Below, one piece after another: positions 49,631 to 59,386 of a DNA stretch of 64,000 nucleotides; within the stretch, counting starts at the first letter, position 1; each line of letters opens with the position of its first letter. This DNA comes from Epithemia pelagica. Its lineage: Eukaryota > Bacillariophyta > Bacillariophyceae > Surirellales > Surirellaceae. The notes below the pieces were generated by a model, which made no database searches, was not told the DNA's origin, and was given only the letters and a program-made list of their open reading frames with translations. A program made the position numbers and the translations under genes. Location of the stretch: assembly GCA_946965045.2 (NCBI GenBank), contig OX337235.1, positions 1,426,001-1,490,000 on the forward strand. The letters are read 5' to 3'.

Positions 49631-51577
49631 ATGAGGCCTCAGCTGCGCCATGGTGCTCAACAGTCATCACCTCTTTGGGAACGTCGTGGTGAAGAGTCAC
49701 TTCCAAGTGGCACCTTGCAAGACAATACAACGTCCACAATCGAAACAGGAATCGCCCCTTCGGGCCTGAGAACAGGAAATTCCACTGTAACGCCCAATTT
49801 ACCTGGAGATGTTGCTGCTTCCTCGGACGATCACATGTCGGTAAAAAGTTTGATGATTTCCATTATTGCCGTTGTGCTCGTTTTCTGGTGCGCCTTGCCT
49901 CGAAGCGAACAAGGAAGAAGCTCTCGAGAAGCCGCACGTCGAAGACGAGAAAGACAAGCCTTGCGACAGCGAAATCGTCGAGAGAATGATACGCCGCAGA
50001 ACCGGGAGCGTCGAGCAGAACTGGTGAATCGGTCACTGTGGGTTCAAAAAGTCATCAAGGAAGAAGGGCAACAATTAACGCTCGGTCCTCCCGACGCAGA
50101 TACTCTGGCACCCTCAGAGGACGGAGAAGAACACGACAACGATAGCCATTCGAGAGGACGCGAATCAATAGACAGTTATGGTGAAGAAGTGAGCACCTGC
50201 ATTATCTGTCTTGAACCATTTCGTGTGGGGGATGTTGTGGCCTGGAGTAAAGATTTGAATCGCCCTGCATCTTCTTCGCCCTCTACCCCTCGTACAGCTC
50301 GGGAAGAGGATAGCACACAGCAATCTCCTGCTTCACAATCCTTGACCTCAACGGTCGATGACTCCCCCGGCTATTCTACAGATGATTTCTCTCCAACCTG
50401 TAAGCATGTATTCCACAAGGACTGCATAGCTTCTTGGCTGCAAAATCCAAAACATGATGATTGTCCTGCGTGTCGTGTGAGAATAGTCTATGAACCTCCG
50501 AAATCCAGCAACCGCAGAAATGCGAGCATACAGCCTTGTGATTCCGATGATTGCGAGGAGGAAGACGACCCGGAACAAGGTGGTTTGAGCAGTATGGCCT
50601 TTGTGGTGGTGCGTGGACTCGTTTCCAGAGCCCGGCGTGCAAGTTATACGTTGATTGGAGCAAGTGTGCACGCTGATTTGGAAGATCTCGATGATAGTGA
50701 TGACGATGCGGAATCCTTTGAAGACGAACACAGCAATGTTGGAATGGAAATGGTGGCTCCAGCCTCTTCTAAATTGTCGCCATCCACAGGCAATCGACAC
50801 TTGACTCCCCTTGGACGAGCCGCTGCAAACACCACTAGACTCAGCTTGCCACTGGAGTCACCGCTGCGAAGGGTGGCGTCGAGTGGTGGTGACCGAAAGC
50901 CACAACCGTTGTTGAGACGGCGTTCGTTTGGATCTATGAAATCGGTGGATGATCGATCAGGAGGTGTAGGCAGCAACAGTAACTCCATCGGTGGTCTGTC
51001 AGCCGCCATGAAGTCTCCTCCGTTTGGTGGGGGAGGATTACCACCTCCTGCACCGTTGCGCCGAACACTTTCGGCAGGTACAGTTGTGTGCAATACTTCG
51101 GAAGGTTCCATTACGCTGCACGTGAAACCCGAAGCACCGATCAGGGTGTTGCCATCATTAAGTCCTCGCTTGAGTACTCGACCCGTCTGGTCCCCTGCGG
51201 CGGAACGCGCTCTCAGTCAGACACTGGAAGATCGATTGCATAGTGCTGCTCGCCCATCGCCATTGTCGAGTCGACGTGTCGTCTCCATGTCGGGCTCATC
51301 GGCCACCGAAAGCCCTGGAGCAGTCACTACAAACAGCAACAGCAGTCCCCGGGCACATCGAAAAGTGTTTCGGAAGCAAGAATCACTAGAGGACCAAGCG
51401 GCGTCCAACTCGTCGTCTTCTGCTATGCCACCATCACCACCCCTGTCCCTTTCAGGCTCTAGAACGAGTGGACGACGAAAGAGCGGCTATTCGCTCTTGC
51501 CCACAGCTACTGCGTCGTCCTCGCAGCCTTCGTCGTCCTCGACGGGGACGCTGACACACAGTAATGAAATTGTGTAG
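49631..51577 (+). CDS. Membrane-anchored RING-H2 protein with an expanded RING loop (putative E3 ubiquitin ligase)
   Basis: First ATG at 49631 gives 648 aa, intronless. TM at about 72-90 (LMISIIAVVLVFWCALP) followed by an Arg-rich stretch. The pre-RING motif is RSLWVQKVIKEEG. The RING-H2 starts CIICLEPFRVGDVVAWS (about 195) but the next zinc ligands (CKHVFHKDC) come about 60 residues later, after a Ser/Thr-rich insertion, and the domain ends CPACR. All eight ligands (C-C, C-H, H-C, C-C) are present. RING-H2 proteins recruit E2 enzymes to ubiquitinate targets, here at a membrane. The ~350-residue tail is Ser/Pro-rich with poly-Gly and poly-Pro. It is the outlying member of a four-gene cluster and lacks the post-RING Cys motif of the others. 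Confidence 0.8.
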   Translation: MRPQLRHGAQQSSPLWERRGEESLPSGTLQDNTTSTIETGIAPSGLRTGNSTVTPNLPGDVAASSDDHMSVKSLMISIIAVVLVFWCALPRSEQGRSSREAARRRRERQALRQRNRRENDTPQNRERRAELVNRSLWVQKVIKEEGQQLTLGPPDADTLAPSEDGEEHDNDSHSRGRESIDSYGEEVSTCIICLEPFRVGDVVAWSKDLNRPASSSPSTPRTAREEDSTQQSPASQSLTSTVDDSPGYSTDDFSPTCKHVFHKDCIASWLQNPKHDDCPACRVRIVYEPPKSSNRRNASIQPCDSDDCEEEDDPEQGGLSSMAFVVVRGLVSRARRASYTLIGASVHADLEDLDDSDDDAESFEDEHSNVGMEMVAPASSKLSPSTGNRHLTPLGRAAANTTRLSLPLESPLRRVASSGGDRKPQPLLRRRSFGSMKSVDDRSGGVGSNSNSIGGLSAAMKSPPFGGGGLPPPAPLRRTLSAGTVVCNTSEGSITLHVKPEAPIRVLPSLSPRLSTRPVWSPAAERALSQTLEDRLHSAARPSPLSSRRVVSMSGSSATESPGAVTTNSNSSPRAHRKVFRKQESLEDQAASNSSSSAMPPSPPLSLSGSRTSGRRKSGYSLLPTATASSSQPSSSSTGTLTHSNEIV

Positions 51578-51764
51578 CCTAGTCTTCCATTGATAAATGT
51601 TTTGGTTTTTGTTCACAACATGAATGGTCTAGCGTTTGAGCTATAATGTTCAAGTTTCTCATAACGGTAGGTAGTTTATGCGACAATGTTGTATCTACGG
51701 GTTTAAAAATAGCGCCAGGATGGTGGCACTGGAATGCGAGGAAACAATGTATAACGTAGTCGAA

Positions 51765-52886
51765 TCACGCTTCGTTTTCCTCCTCCATGATTCTTGGCTG
51801 TTCGGTTTCCTCCACCATGATTCTTGGCTGTTCGGTTTCCTCCACCATGATTCTTGGCTGTTCGGTTTCCTCCACCATGATTCTTTGCTCTGCGATTTGA
51901 TTGGAGGTGGTGCCATCTACATCCTCTTGATCGGCCATACTACTATCCTCCTCGCCTCTTTGCTGGCCGTTTTCCACCCTCTCGAGATCATCGTCGTCTG
52001 CACGATGATCCGGACTGTGTGCAGAGTCCCCAGTTTCCAAAGAGCTATTTTCCAAAGTTGTGTAGTTCCCTCCATCACATTGACTCCCTCGCATCTTTTC
52101 CAACTCACTTCGCGTTGGTTCACTTGTGGCAATTTCCATCAACTGTTGCCACTCCGATTGTGGGATATGGGATGGTCGTGTATCGGGCAGATAGACCACA
52201 CCATGTTCCGAGCAATAGAAACAGGGCCGCGTTCTCAGATTCATGGCCGACACCAGTGTATTGACCTGCTTGAGTGCCATGGCACTGTTGGTGATTCTTC
52301 CACTTCTCGACCTCCGCAATGTGTCTTTATCAATGGGAAGGAAATCGGTTCGGCAAAAGGGACAGCCTTCGTTCTGTAACAACCATTCCTTGATACATGC
52401 ATGATGAAAGACATGATTGCAGGATGGATTGGGCGACCACGAGACAATGTCACCAATGGACAATTCATCGTAGCAAATCGGACATTCCCCTCCATTACTG
52501 CAGGTCTGACTTTCCGATATCGTTGAAGAACCATTTTCTTCATCCGACTCTTCCATGCCGACTGTATCCACAGTCAATGTTCGTTCCTTCAAGTACTTGG
52601 CCCGACGCTGTTGTGCCGTCTCGGAAGATGAACCACCGCAAACGGAAGAACAGAGACTTTCTTCATGACGTTGAATTTTCCGTGAGATGATCCAGGATTC
52701 AACTTGACTGTACCGCGATGCATTGCAGGCACTTGTTGTGGTGGGGGTATCTTGGGGTCGAGCCAGAGTGACGGCACCTGCTCGAGCGGCAGCCATTCGA
52801 CGTTCGAATCGTCGTCGTCTTCGACACCGTGAAATACAAATGGCCATAAAACAAACTCCAATTACGGCAATCGCAAAGCTGGCCAT
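51765..52886 (-). CDS. Membrane-anchored RING-H2 protein with C-terminal 10-residue repeats
   Basis: Start set at the first ATG (52886), giving 373 aa. The frame is open upstream to a TGA near 53012 without ATG, so the start is uncertain and an upstream exon is possible. An N-terminal signal anchor (MASFAIAVIGVCFMAICI) is followed by CRRRRRF; the pre-RING motif is VESWIISRKIQRHEE. The RING-H2 is CPICYDELSIGDIVSW...CNHVFHHACIKEWLL...CPFC. After it comes the family motif PCFYCSEHGVVYLPD. The tail is acidic and ends in four copies of RIM(V/E)EE(T/N)E, three with the full RIMVEETEQP period. Probable E3 ubiquitin ligase. Confidence 0.75.
   Translation of the reverse strand: MASFAIAVIGVCFMAICISRCRRRRRFERRMAAARAGAVTLARPQDTPTTTSACNASRYSQVESWIISRKIQRHEESLCSSVCGGSSSETAQQRRAKYLKERTLTVDTVGMEESDEENGSSTISESQTCSNGGECPICYDELSIGDIVSWSPNPSCNHVFHHACIKEWLLQNEGCPFCRTDFLPIDKDTLRRSRSGRITNSAMALKQVNTLVSAMNLRTRPCFYCSEHGVVYLPDTRPSHIPQSEWQQLMEIATSEPTRSELEKMRGSQCDGGNYTTLENSSLETGDSAHSPDHRADDDDLERVENGQQRGEEDSSMADQEDVDGTTSNQIAEQRIMVEETEQPRIMVEETEQPRIMVEETEQPRIMEEENEA
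51779..51898 (-). repeat. 30-bp tandem repeats coding for the RIMVEETEQP tail
   Basis: About four copies of a 30-bp unit (plus strand CCTCCACCATGATTCTTGGC...), nearly identical. Length variation between strains is likely. Confidence 0.9.
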
Positions 52887-53663
52887 TAAAAGGGCACCCA
52901 AGGGCGAAATTCCTTGTTCCTCGTCCTCCTTGTCGGTTGTTGCCACATTCGACAGATCCTCATCTTGTCGTCGATATCTTTGTTCACAGATGATGCCAAT
53001 AATGGAGGCTTTTCAATGTGGATGAGGAAGGAAGGTGTACGGAGTGAGACGGATGGAACAGGAAACTCCGTCGATGCCCATCAATGATCGGATTTCATTG
53101 AGGGGAATGACTTTGTCGGCAGTCGGCATGCTGATTGATGGTCCACGACGAGAACGAGAAAACCACGGAGGGAATCGACAAACGAACGCCACTCCCCAGT
53201 GTGTGCGTCTGATCGTGACCGATCACCCAAAAGATTTCTAAAGTGCAGGGTGTACTCTCGAAAAATTAGTGAAACGCTCGAAACTATTCTGAAGTTGCTT
53301 CCGTCTCCTAAAATGGACAGAAAGACGGGCCGTCGTCGTCAGTCCATGGCCACGAAACCATACCGTAACGTGTGAACAGTTACGTGATCGCAAAAAATGA
53401 GAGACTCTCCACACAGACACATGATAAGTGATAAGCACCCCCTCTAGAATCTGTTTTAAAGAGTCACTACCTCTCCTGAATGCTGGAAGCTGGAATCCTC
53501 ATGAGTGCTACCGGACCAACCATTCCTGTTCGATGGTCACACCTCAAGCTAGAGTCGAAAAAGGATTTTCCGAAGGTCCGAAGGACTACCTAGGTAGTCG
53601 ATCGTCTCGGCCGCACAAGAAAGAACTTGGTGGTGTTAATTGTTGGTTCCGTAGATTCTTGAT
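52887..53663. other. Intergenic region between two RING genes
   Basis: Upstream of one RING gene and downstream of the next, both on the minus strand. A 38-codon ATG frame (MPTADKVIPL...) near 53131 is too short to judge. Contains a CTACCTAGGTAG-type palindrome near 53587. Confidence 0.35.
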
Positions 53664-55373
53664 TTAGATGGATGCAAATAGCGTTGTCTCCGGAAGATCA
53701 TCTTCCGTCGACGGAACAGAGGATACTTCTACGCACTCTTCCCCGTGTTCCAGTGAGCTGTTGGTATCCATCACTCGAGTGACTGTTCCGGATTCGGCCG
53801 CCTCCAATTCATCCACTCGTATTCTTTCTTCTGTATCGGTTGTTGCAACCGCACTCTCTGCCGGATGGTTCCTCTCGTCATCATCATCATTGTGGACTAC
53901 TGAGGTGGGTGATTCGGTGGTTGTAGTAGTGGGTGATGGGGATTTCAAGGGTCCTTCGGGATGATCCCAGCTATCACCGTCCACGCGTTGCGGTGAACTC
54001 CGTGTCGCTGGTTGGTCACAAGGACTAGGACCATTGTCATGGCGTTGGCCTTCCTCATTGTCTACCGAGTGTGGATCGTCAGGATTGAGTTCCACTGTAG
54101 ATGATGAATGAGGAGAAACCACCTCAATCGAATCTAGGGGTTCACTCGTCACGGGCGGCGTTTCCTCGTGGTCCGCATCCTGACTCGACAAGGACAGGAC
54201 GTGCCCCTGGTCGTCGTCATTCTCGTCCTGACTACGATTGGTACTTTCGTCCAGTTCCGAGGATCGATGCAGATAGGTTTTGATGTGATATTCCGTCTTG
54301 CGTTGTTCGGCCAAGGTGGCTCGATCGACGGCCGAAGTGCGCATGCGATGGACCAATTCTTTTAAATCGCGATCGGTACAATTGATGCGAGACGGAACGG
54401 TCAACAAGCCTTGCGTTTGACAAAAGATGGTTGTGGCCGATCGTTGATTGTGTTGCCGTTGAAACTCTTTGAGGCGTTGTTCCTTACTTTCACTCGTTGT
54501 GTTGTTGTTGTCCGTATCGCGGTGGACCAAATCGGTCGGAATACACACTTTGCGACAAAAGGGACACCCAGTATTGCGCAACAACCATTCCTTGATACAT
54601 TTGTGATGAAAGACATGGGAACATTCACTTTCGTTGGGAGAGAAGGTGACAATATCACCCACTTGAAACTCTTCAAAACAAATGGGACATTCCAAAGCCC
54701 CCATGGTCGAACACGTGGGGACAATCTCGTCCAAAAACAAGGATGATGAAGGTTCCAAGTCCGTGGACGACGTTGGTTCCACCGTAGCCATCTCTGTAGT
54801 ACACGGAATACATACAGGTGTCTTGCTGTCGGTAGAAGTCATCTTCTTTTTCTTCTTCTTTTTGGCGGCATGGGTTGGATGACAATATCCGTCTTGTCCA
54901 GGATTCTTCTTTCGTTGGTCGGCCAACACGTGAAGACAGTTTTCGCAGAATTCATCATGTTCCATGACTCGTTTGTTGATCATCCAAACCTCAATGGTTT
55001 CGTATCGTTTTTCAATGCGTTCTCGCAAGGCTTCTTCGTCCAACAAGGTGGGCAACCGTCGTTCTCCACCCAAAAGCTGTTGCATGTGACGACGACGATA
55101 CATCATATGCACCACCAAGAGAATTAAAATAATGGACAGTAACATGAGCAAGGCTGCTAGCATCCACACACCGGCTTTGGTAAAGGTGGCTTCACTCTCT
55201 TCACCACCTTGTTCTTCTCCATTATTGCTGGTTCGAATGGGAGGAAGGCTGGTATGATTTCCTCCTTCAATGGCGTCATTCATTCGACGTAGGGACGACC
55301 GTACTGGCCAGGCTGCGACAGGGTTGGCCCAGTTGCCCATTTGGTACTCGTCGGGGTGATGGGCATTGCTCAT
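53664..55373 (-). CDS. Membrane-anchored RING-H2 protein with long acidic tail
   Basis: First ATG at 55373 gives 569 aa, intronless. TM at about 72-95 (GVWMLAALLMLLSIILILLVV) then YRRRH. The pre-RING motif is RYETIEVWMINKRVMEHDEF. A Cys-containing linker with poly-Lys precedes the RING-H2: CPICFEEFQVGDIVTFS...CSHVFHHKCIKEWLL...CPFC. The post-RING family segment is TIFCQTQGLLTVPSRINC followed by a helix with RMRTSAVDRATL. The tail (~220 residues) is acidic and Ser/Thr-rich. Closest in layout to the gene at 57065-58207. Putative E3 ubiquitin ligase on an internal or plasma membrane. Confidence 0.8.
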   Translation of the reverse strand: MSNAHHPDEYQMGNWANPVAAWPVRSSLRRMNDAIEGGNHTSLPPIRTSNNGEEQGGEESEATFTKAGVWMLAALLMLLSIILILLVVHMMYRRRHMQQLLGGERRLPTLLDEEALRERIEKRYETIEVWMINKRVMEHDEFCENCLHVLADQRKKNPGQDGYCHPTHAAKKKKKKKMTSTDSKTPVCIPCTTEMATVEPTSSTDLEPSSSLFLDEIVPTCSTMGALECPICFEEFQVGDIVTFSPNESECSHVFHHKCIKEWLLRNTGCPFCRKVCIPTDLVHRDTDNNNTTSESKEQRLKEFQRQHNQRSATTIFCQTQGLLTVPSRINCTDRDLKELVHRMRTSAVDRATLAEQRKTEYHIKTYLHRSSELDESTNRSQDENDDDQGHVLSLSSQDADHEETPPVTSEPLDSIEVVSPHSSSTVELNPDDPHSVDNEEGQRHDNGPSPCDQPATRSSPQRVDGDSWDHPEGPLKSPSPTTTTTESPTSVVHNDDDDERNHPAESAVATTDTEERIRVDELEAAESGTVTRVMDTNSSLEHGEECVEVSSVPSTEDDLPETTLFASI

Positions 55374-55958
55374 CTTGCCACTGTCACTCTCCCGGAAAAA
55401 ATGACCCGAACAATCACCAAGAGAGAGTCGATTCAACGGATGTGGCGATGGCGGTGCTGTGTCTACCAAAGGCGTTGACCCTCTCTGGAACGTCCAGCAA
55501 TTTGGCGCGTCCAATTTTTGGCACCTCCTGTGTTAGAAAGATGTGTGACTTGCCACCACTCAGCCGTCCAAACTAGAGTGTATGACCCGGCCTGGCTTGC
55601 AGCGATGGCACTGTTTACGAGAAGGATTGGATTTCTTTGGCCGCGATCGACGCAACAGACAGGACAGATGAGGTGCATCCGTAACCAACGACATGCATAC
55701 TTTCTTTTGTCGGTCGTGTATGTTGGATGCGTGTTTGCCCCATTTTGTGCATAAGTAGTGGGGATCGTTCTTATTCGTGGTCTTGTAATCCTTCTTATTG
55801 TGATAGGGCCCATGTTCCAAATTTGTCCGTGGTCGCCTTTCCGTTGGGGTTGTCGTTGACGGGCGTCCCCCAAAACTTCTCCCCCAAATGAATGAAAGGA
55901 CTCAACAGCGACCAACAGGATTTCTGCCGACACAAAAACTCTACATCGACGATCGACC
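55374..55958. other. Divergent intergenic region
   Basis: Separates the RING gene (minus) from the HCNGP-like gene (plus). The RING frame stays open about 140 bp above its ATG but has no further ATG. No gene seen. Confidence 0.4.
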
Positions 55959-56573
55959 ATGGACGCCCTTGGCGCGTACGGCTCCTCCTCAGAAGACGAC
56001 GAGGATGACAATACCAACAAGCCAAGTTCCCAAAACGTCAAATCTGATCACGGTTCAACGAAAAGCGTACTCCACCTGCTTCCATCGGCGCCCGGCCTGG
56101 AGCCGGATGCACACGATGGGACTTCTACCAGTGCTGCAGCGGAAAGTTGGATTACCACCTGGCCCCATTCCGGAGAAACTCAAGCCATGGGACGCGACAG
56201 TTACTTGAGCTTGTTTCACCAACAAGTCATTCAGAAACAACAACAACAACAAGACGAATTTTCGACCTTGGATTCGTCCAAACAGCACGGTCAACCGTGG
56301 GAAAAGCTCCTCCCTCCACCTGCTGATCCTACCACCGAGGGTCATTGTTATGCTCAAGTATTGGACCACGAGTTGTTGCAAGACTTTTCGAATCCGCGAT
56401 TTATGGAGTTGTGTCGACAAACCTTGGAAATTCCCGAATCGGACCAATTGGGATCCATGGTGCTTCCGGATACCATGCAGTTCCCCTGGGAATCCAATCT
56501 GCTGGAACGCATGGAAGAACACGAAACGCAACTGAGACTCCAACAGCAGCAACCACCACCACCTCCGCCATGA
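55959..56573 (+). CDS. Small HCNGP-like protein
   Basis: 204 aa, intronless, ATG at 55959 (ACCATGGAC). The opening MDALGAYGSSSEDDEDD and a later DHELLQDFSNPRFMELCRQ with a downstream PDTMQFPWE segment resemble the HCNGP/SAP30-binding protein family (acidic start, then an F-x-NP helix). The family acts in transcription and splicing. The resemblance is by eye and limited, so the name is tentative. A Gln run (about 90-95) and a C-terminal QQQQPPPPPP tail are low complexity. It sits inside the RING cluster without obvious functional link. Confidence 0.5.
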   Translation: MDALGAYGSSSEDDEDDNTNKPSSQNVKSDHGSTKSVLHLLPSAPGLEPDAHDGTSTSAAAESWITTWPHSGETQAMGRDSYLSLFHQQVIQKQQQQQDEFSTLDSSKQHGQPWEKLLPPPADPTTEGHCYAQVLDHELLQDFSNPRFMELCRQTLEIPESDQLGSMVLPDTMQFPWESNLLERMEEHETQLRLQQQQPPPPPP

Positions 56574-57064
56574 ATTGGGCTTTACATTCCAGCTCGTAAA
56601 GTTGATTGAGAAGCGAAATGCCGTTTGGCGGACGAACTCAACCGGTGGGCTTTCATGGCCGTGCCCTCGAGAAGAAAGCAGCCAACTATCGTTGTTCCTA
56701 CTCCTACAAAGGACAAAGGAAGGCATTTCTCTCCATTACGAGTGCTCTTTTCCAGGATTCAAGATTTGTCAAAAAATGATTTGCATCTATTCAACGGAAT
56801 CCAATTGGATTATTAAAAAACATAGCATGTAGTAACTAGTTTACAGAATGTGTTAACGATCCACAAGTGAAAGAGAACACCAGAAAATAACATTGTATCG
56901 CTTCAAGTTCAGCGGTAGCAATTGTTTGTGTGGACAATGATTGGTTGTGTTGTGTGCTGGCGACAGGTTCCTCAACTGGTTTTGCCGCGTGGGTTTTTTC
57001 ATTGAATTCCTTCTTCTGGAGCAACACACTTTCTCACCGCCTCGGCCGCCGTCCCTGTAGGCAA
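56574..57064. other. Convergent 3' intergenic region
   Basis: Between the HCNGP-like gene and the last RING gene. No gene seen. Confidence 0.4.
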
Positions 57065-58207
57065 TTAAACACTTATTTCATCCATGGGACGACTTTCGTC
57101 GTTGCCAGTGGCAGAACAAGGCATTGGACCCGTGCCACTTGTTGATTGACGTTCGGGAAGTATCAAGGGACGAGCGGATCCTGTGGTACTATCGTCATCC
57201 AAGGAAGATTCGGATGGTTCCTCCGCATCATTGTATTCATTGTTACTGTCAGAACTCGGCTCCATGACTTCCAGGTCTTCAATTTCCGTGTCACCCTCTC
57301 CCATGTCGTCGCACGTCACAGATTCGAGATTCATTCGATTGCCCCGTCGACCAGAAACATCGTGTGGTTCCACGCGACAGGCTGTCGCCGCTTTCAAAAT
57401 TGTAAACATTTCACGACTACACTTGCTGGGTGCCTCAAAGCAAACCAGTCCATCCACGATGCAGTAATATGAGGTGGCAGCCAACTTTGCTCTTTTTCGA
57501 CAAAGTTCTTTTAACACTGGGCGGTCCAAGGGATATCCCTCTTCGTCAATGGGAAGAATCAGTTCACGGCAACACGGACAGTTGCCCGATTGCAACATCC
57601 ACTCCTTTATGCATTCGTGGTGGAATACATGTTTGCATGTCCCGTCAAGATCTGGACTCCACGACACAACATCGTCTACTTTGAACGGTTCCATGCAAAT
57701 TGGACATTCTTTTTCGTCGGAACACGCCTCGACGTCACTATCCGCAGTATGTGCAGTGTCCGAGGAATCAAAGGAAGAGGATACTTTAACAGGTGACGAA
57801 GGACCATCGGATGGGTCATTGGATGATGACCGGTTCATCATCTTTTTTATTTTGTCACAACCAGCCGTATGCGGTTGAACTCTCTGATAATAATGTAGAG
57901 CGATAATCAAAAGCAGGTGAGTTTGGGATCATGGAAGAATGCGTACGGTAGAGGCTCGGGCAAAACTGACCTTGGTAATGAGCCATCCTTCAATGGTTTG
58001 ATAGCGCCGCTCTTTTCGGTCTCCATCGTCCTTGGGCGCTCGTCGTCGACGCCACCAATCGAGAAACGGCGGCATGAGTAAGTAGACAAGGGTGATGAGT
58101 AGTACGACGATCAGTATGACCAAAAGCACAATGACCAGAATATTTCTTTGATTGTATGTCAACAGGGAATTTTCGTGATCACTGCTCCCGCTGTTTCCAG
58201 TTGACAT
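57065..58207 (-). CDS. Membrane-anchored RING-H2 protein (2 exons, 351 aa)
   Basis: Exons 58207-57971 and 57883-57065; the 87-bp intron has donor GTCAGT and acceptor ATCAG, phase 0. TM about 24-46 (ILVIVLLVILIVVLLITLVYLL) then WWRRRR. Splicing rebuilds the family pre-RING motif RYQTIEGWLITK-RVQPH, which matches the intronless paralogue at 53664-55373 and confirms the junction. The RING-H2 is CPICMEPFKVDDVVSWS...CKHVFHHECIKEWML...CPCC. The post-RING segment is SYYCIVDGLVCFEAPSKC. The acidic tail is about 120 residues. Putative E3 ubiquitin ligase. The intron in only one member suggests intron gain or loss after duplication. Confidence 0.85.
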
Positions 58208-59386
58208 AATGAATTATGCAGTCTCACAGTGGTTTTTTGTTTGTGGTTGTCACCCCCGGTCACAAATCGCGAAACGGTGCTGTTTTGCCGCTGTGGTTGT
58301 GTGTTGTCTCAAAAGGCCTCTTTGACTAGAAAATGGCTCAATACGAAGCCACCCTTGTCACAGTCAAAAGGACCCAATCGACAATTCAGGCAGGCGGGTT
58401 TTGCGAGTGATCCAATGGAAAGATTGATGATTGGGGGAATGACCTCCACGACGCACCGCGTCTTGTGTGAAACAGAAATCTGCGACGACACGAAACCCCA
58501 ACCTCCATGACATTCCCGCTAAAAGTGGGCCTGGATCCTTGAGGTTGGTAGAGCCGACGTGCTCTCAACCCTGACAGTCGTTAAGTAAGCTATGTCGTGC
58601 GGTTATATAGATGTCGATGGTATGTCGCTCCCCCAAACAGAACGTTATCCTATTTAATGAAGTTATCCCCCAAGCACCTTCGCTATGGTTTGTTACATCT
58701 GGAATCTGCAAGCTCATTTTTTCAAAGACCCGCAGAGAATGTCGGTAGGTAGATGATCGGACCTGGGTAGGTAGGTAGATTCCTCCCCATTGATGAAATG
58801 GCGATAAGCGACTCTTTCACCGGATTGGTTGCTACTCCTACGCATCATCATGCATCCAAGACGATACATAGAGATATTCTAGCTAGAGGTACTCAAACGG
58901 ACAACTCGTCTTGGGCGTCTCTTTCTCCTTTGAGTAGGTAGGAGCAGGAATCACCTTGCCACTTGCCATGGATAATCTCCATCTCTTAGGATAGAAGGTC
59001 AACAAACGAAAGCAATGTTGATTGAGAGACTATCGTCACAAACGTAGATAAACTATGAGATAGTGGTTGGCAAAAGACCTTGTCACTTTCGTCGAATCAT
59101 ATTGAAGGATATACTAGCTCCCGACTTTCTTCTGAAGTCTCCTCCGACGATAGAATTCAACCCCTGCGGCTGCTGGATTCAGGACAACATCCTCCAATCA
59201 AGGGCATTAACCCAAACTAAAACACAGAGAGACAGGCCATGATTCGTCTTATCAACAACACTATTAGAATGTACTTTGCTTACATTTAAACACAGAAGCG
59301 CACGGCTTTTGTCCTTGCCATCACAAACTATATCATGAATGATGAGTGTACCCACTGCTTGCTGTCTGTGTAGCGCTACCATACTG
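58208..59386. other. Intergenic region, about 1.2 kb
   Basis: No gene seen. It contains GTAGGTAG runs near 58745-58785 and CTAGCTAGAGGTACTC near 58880, motifs also found near mobile sequences elsewhere in the window. Confidence 0.4.
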
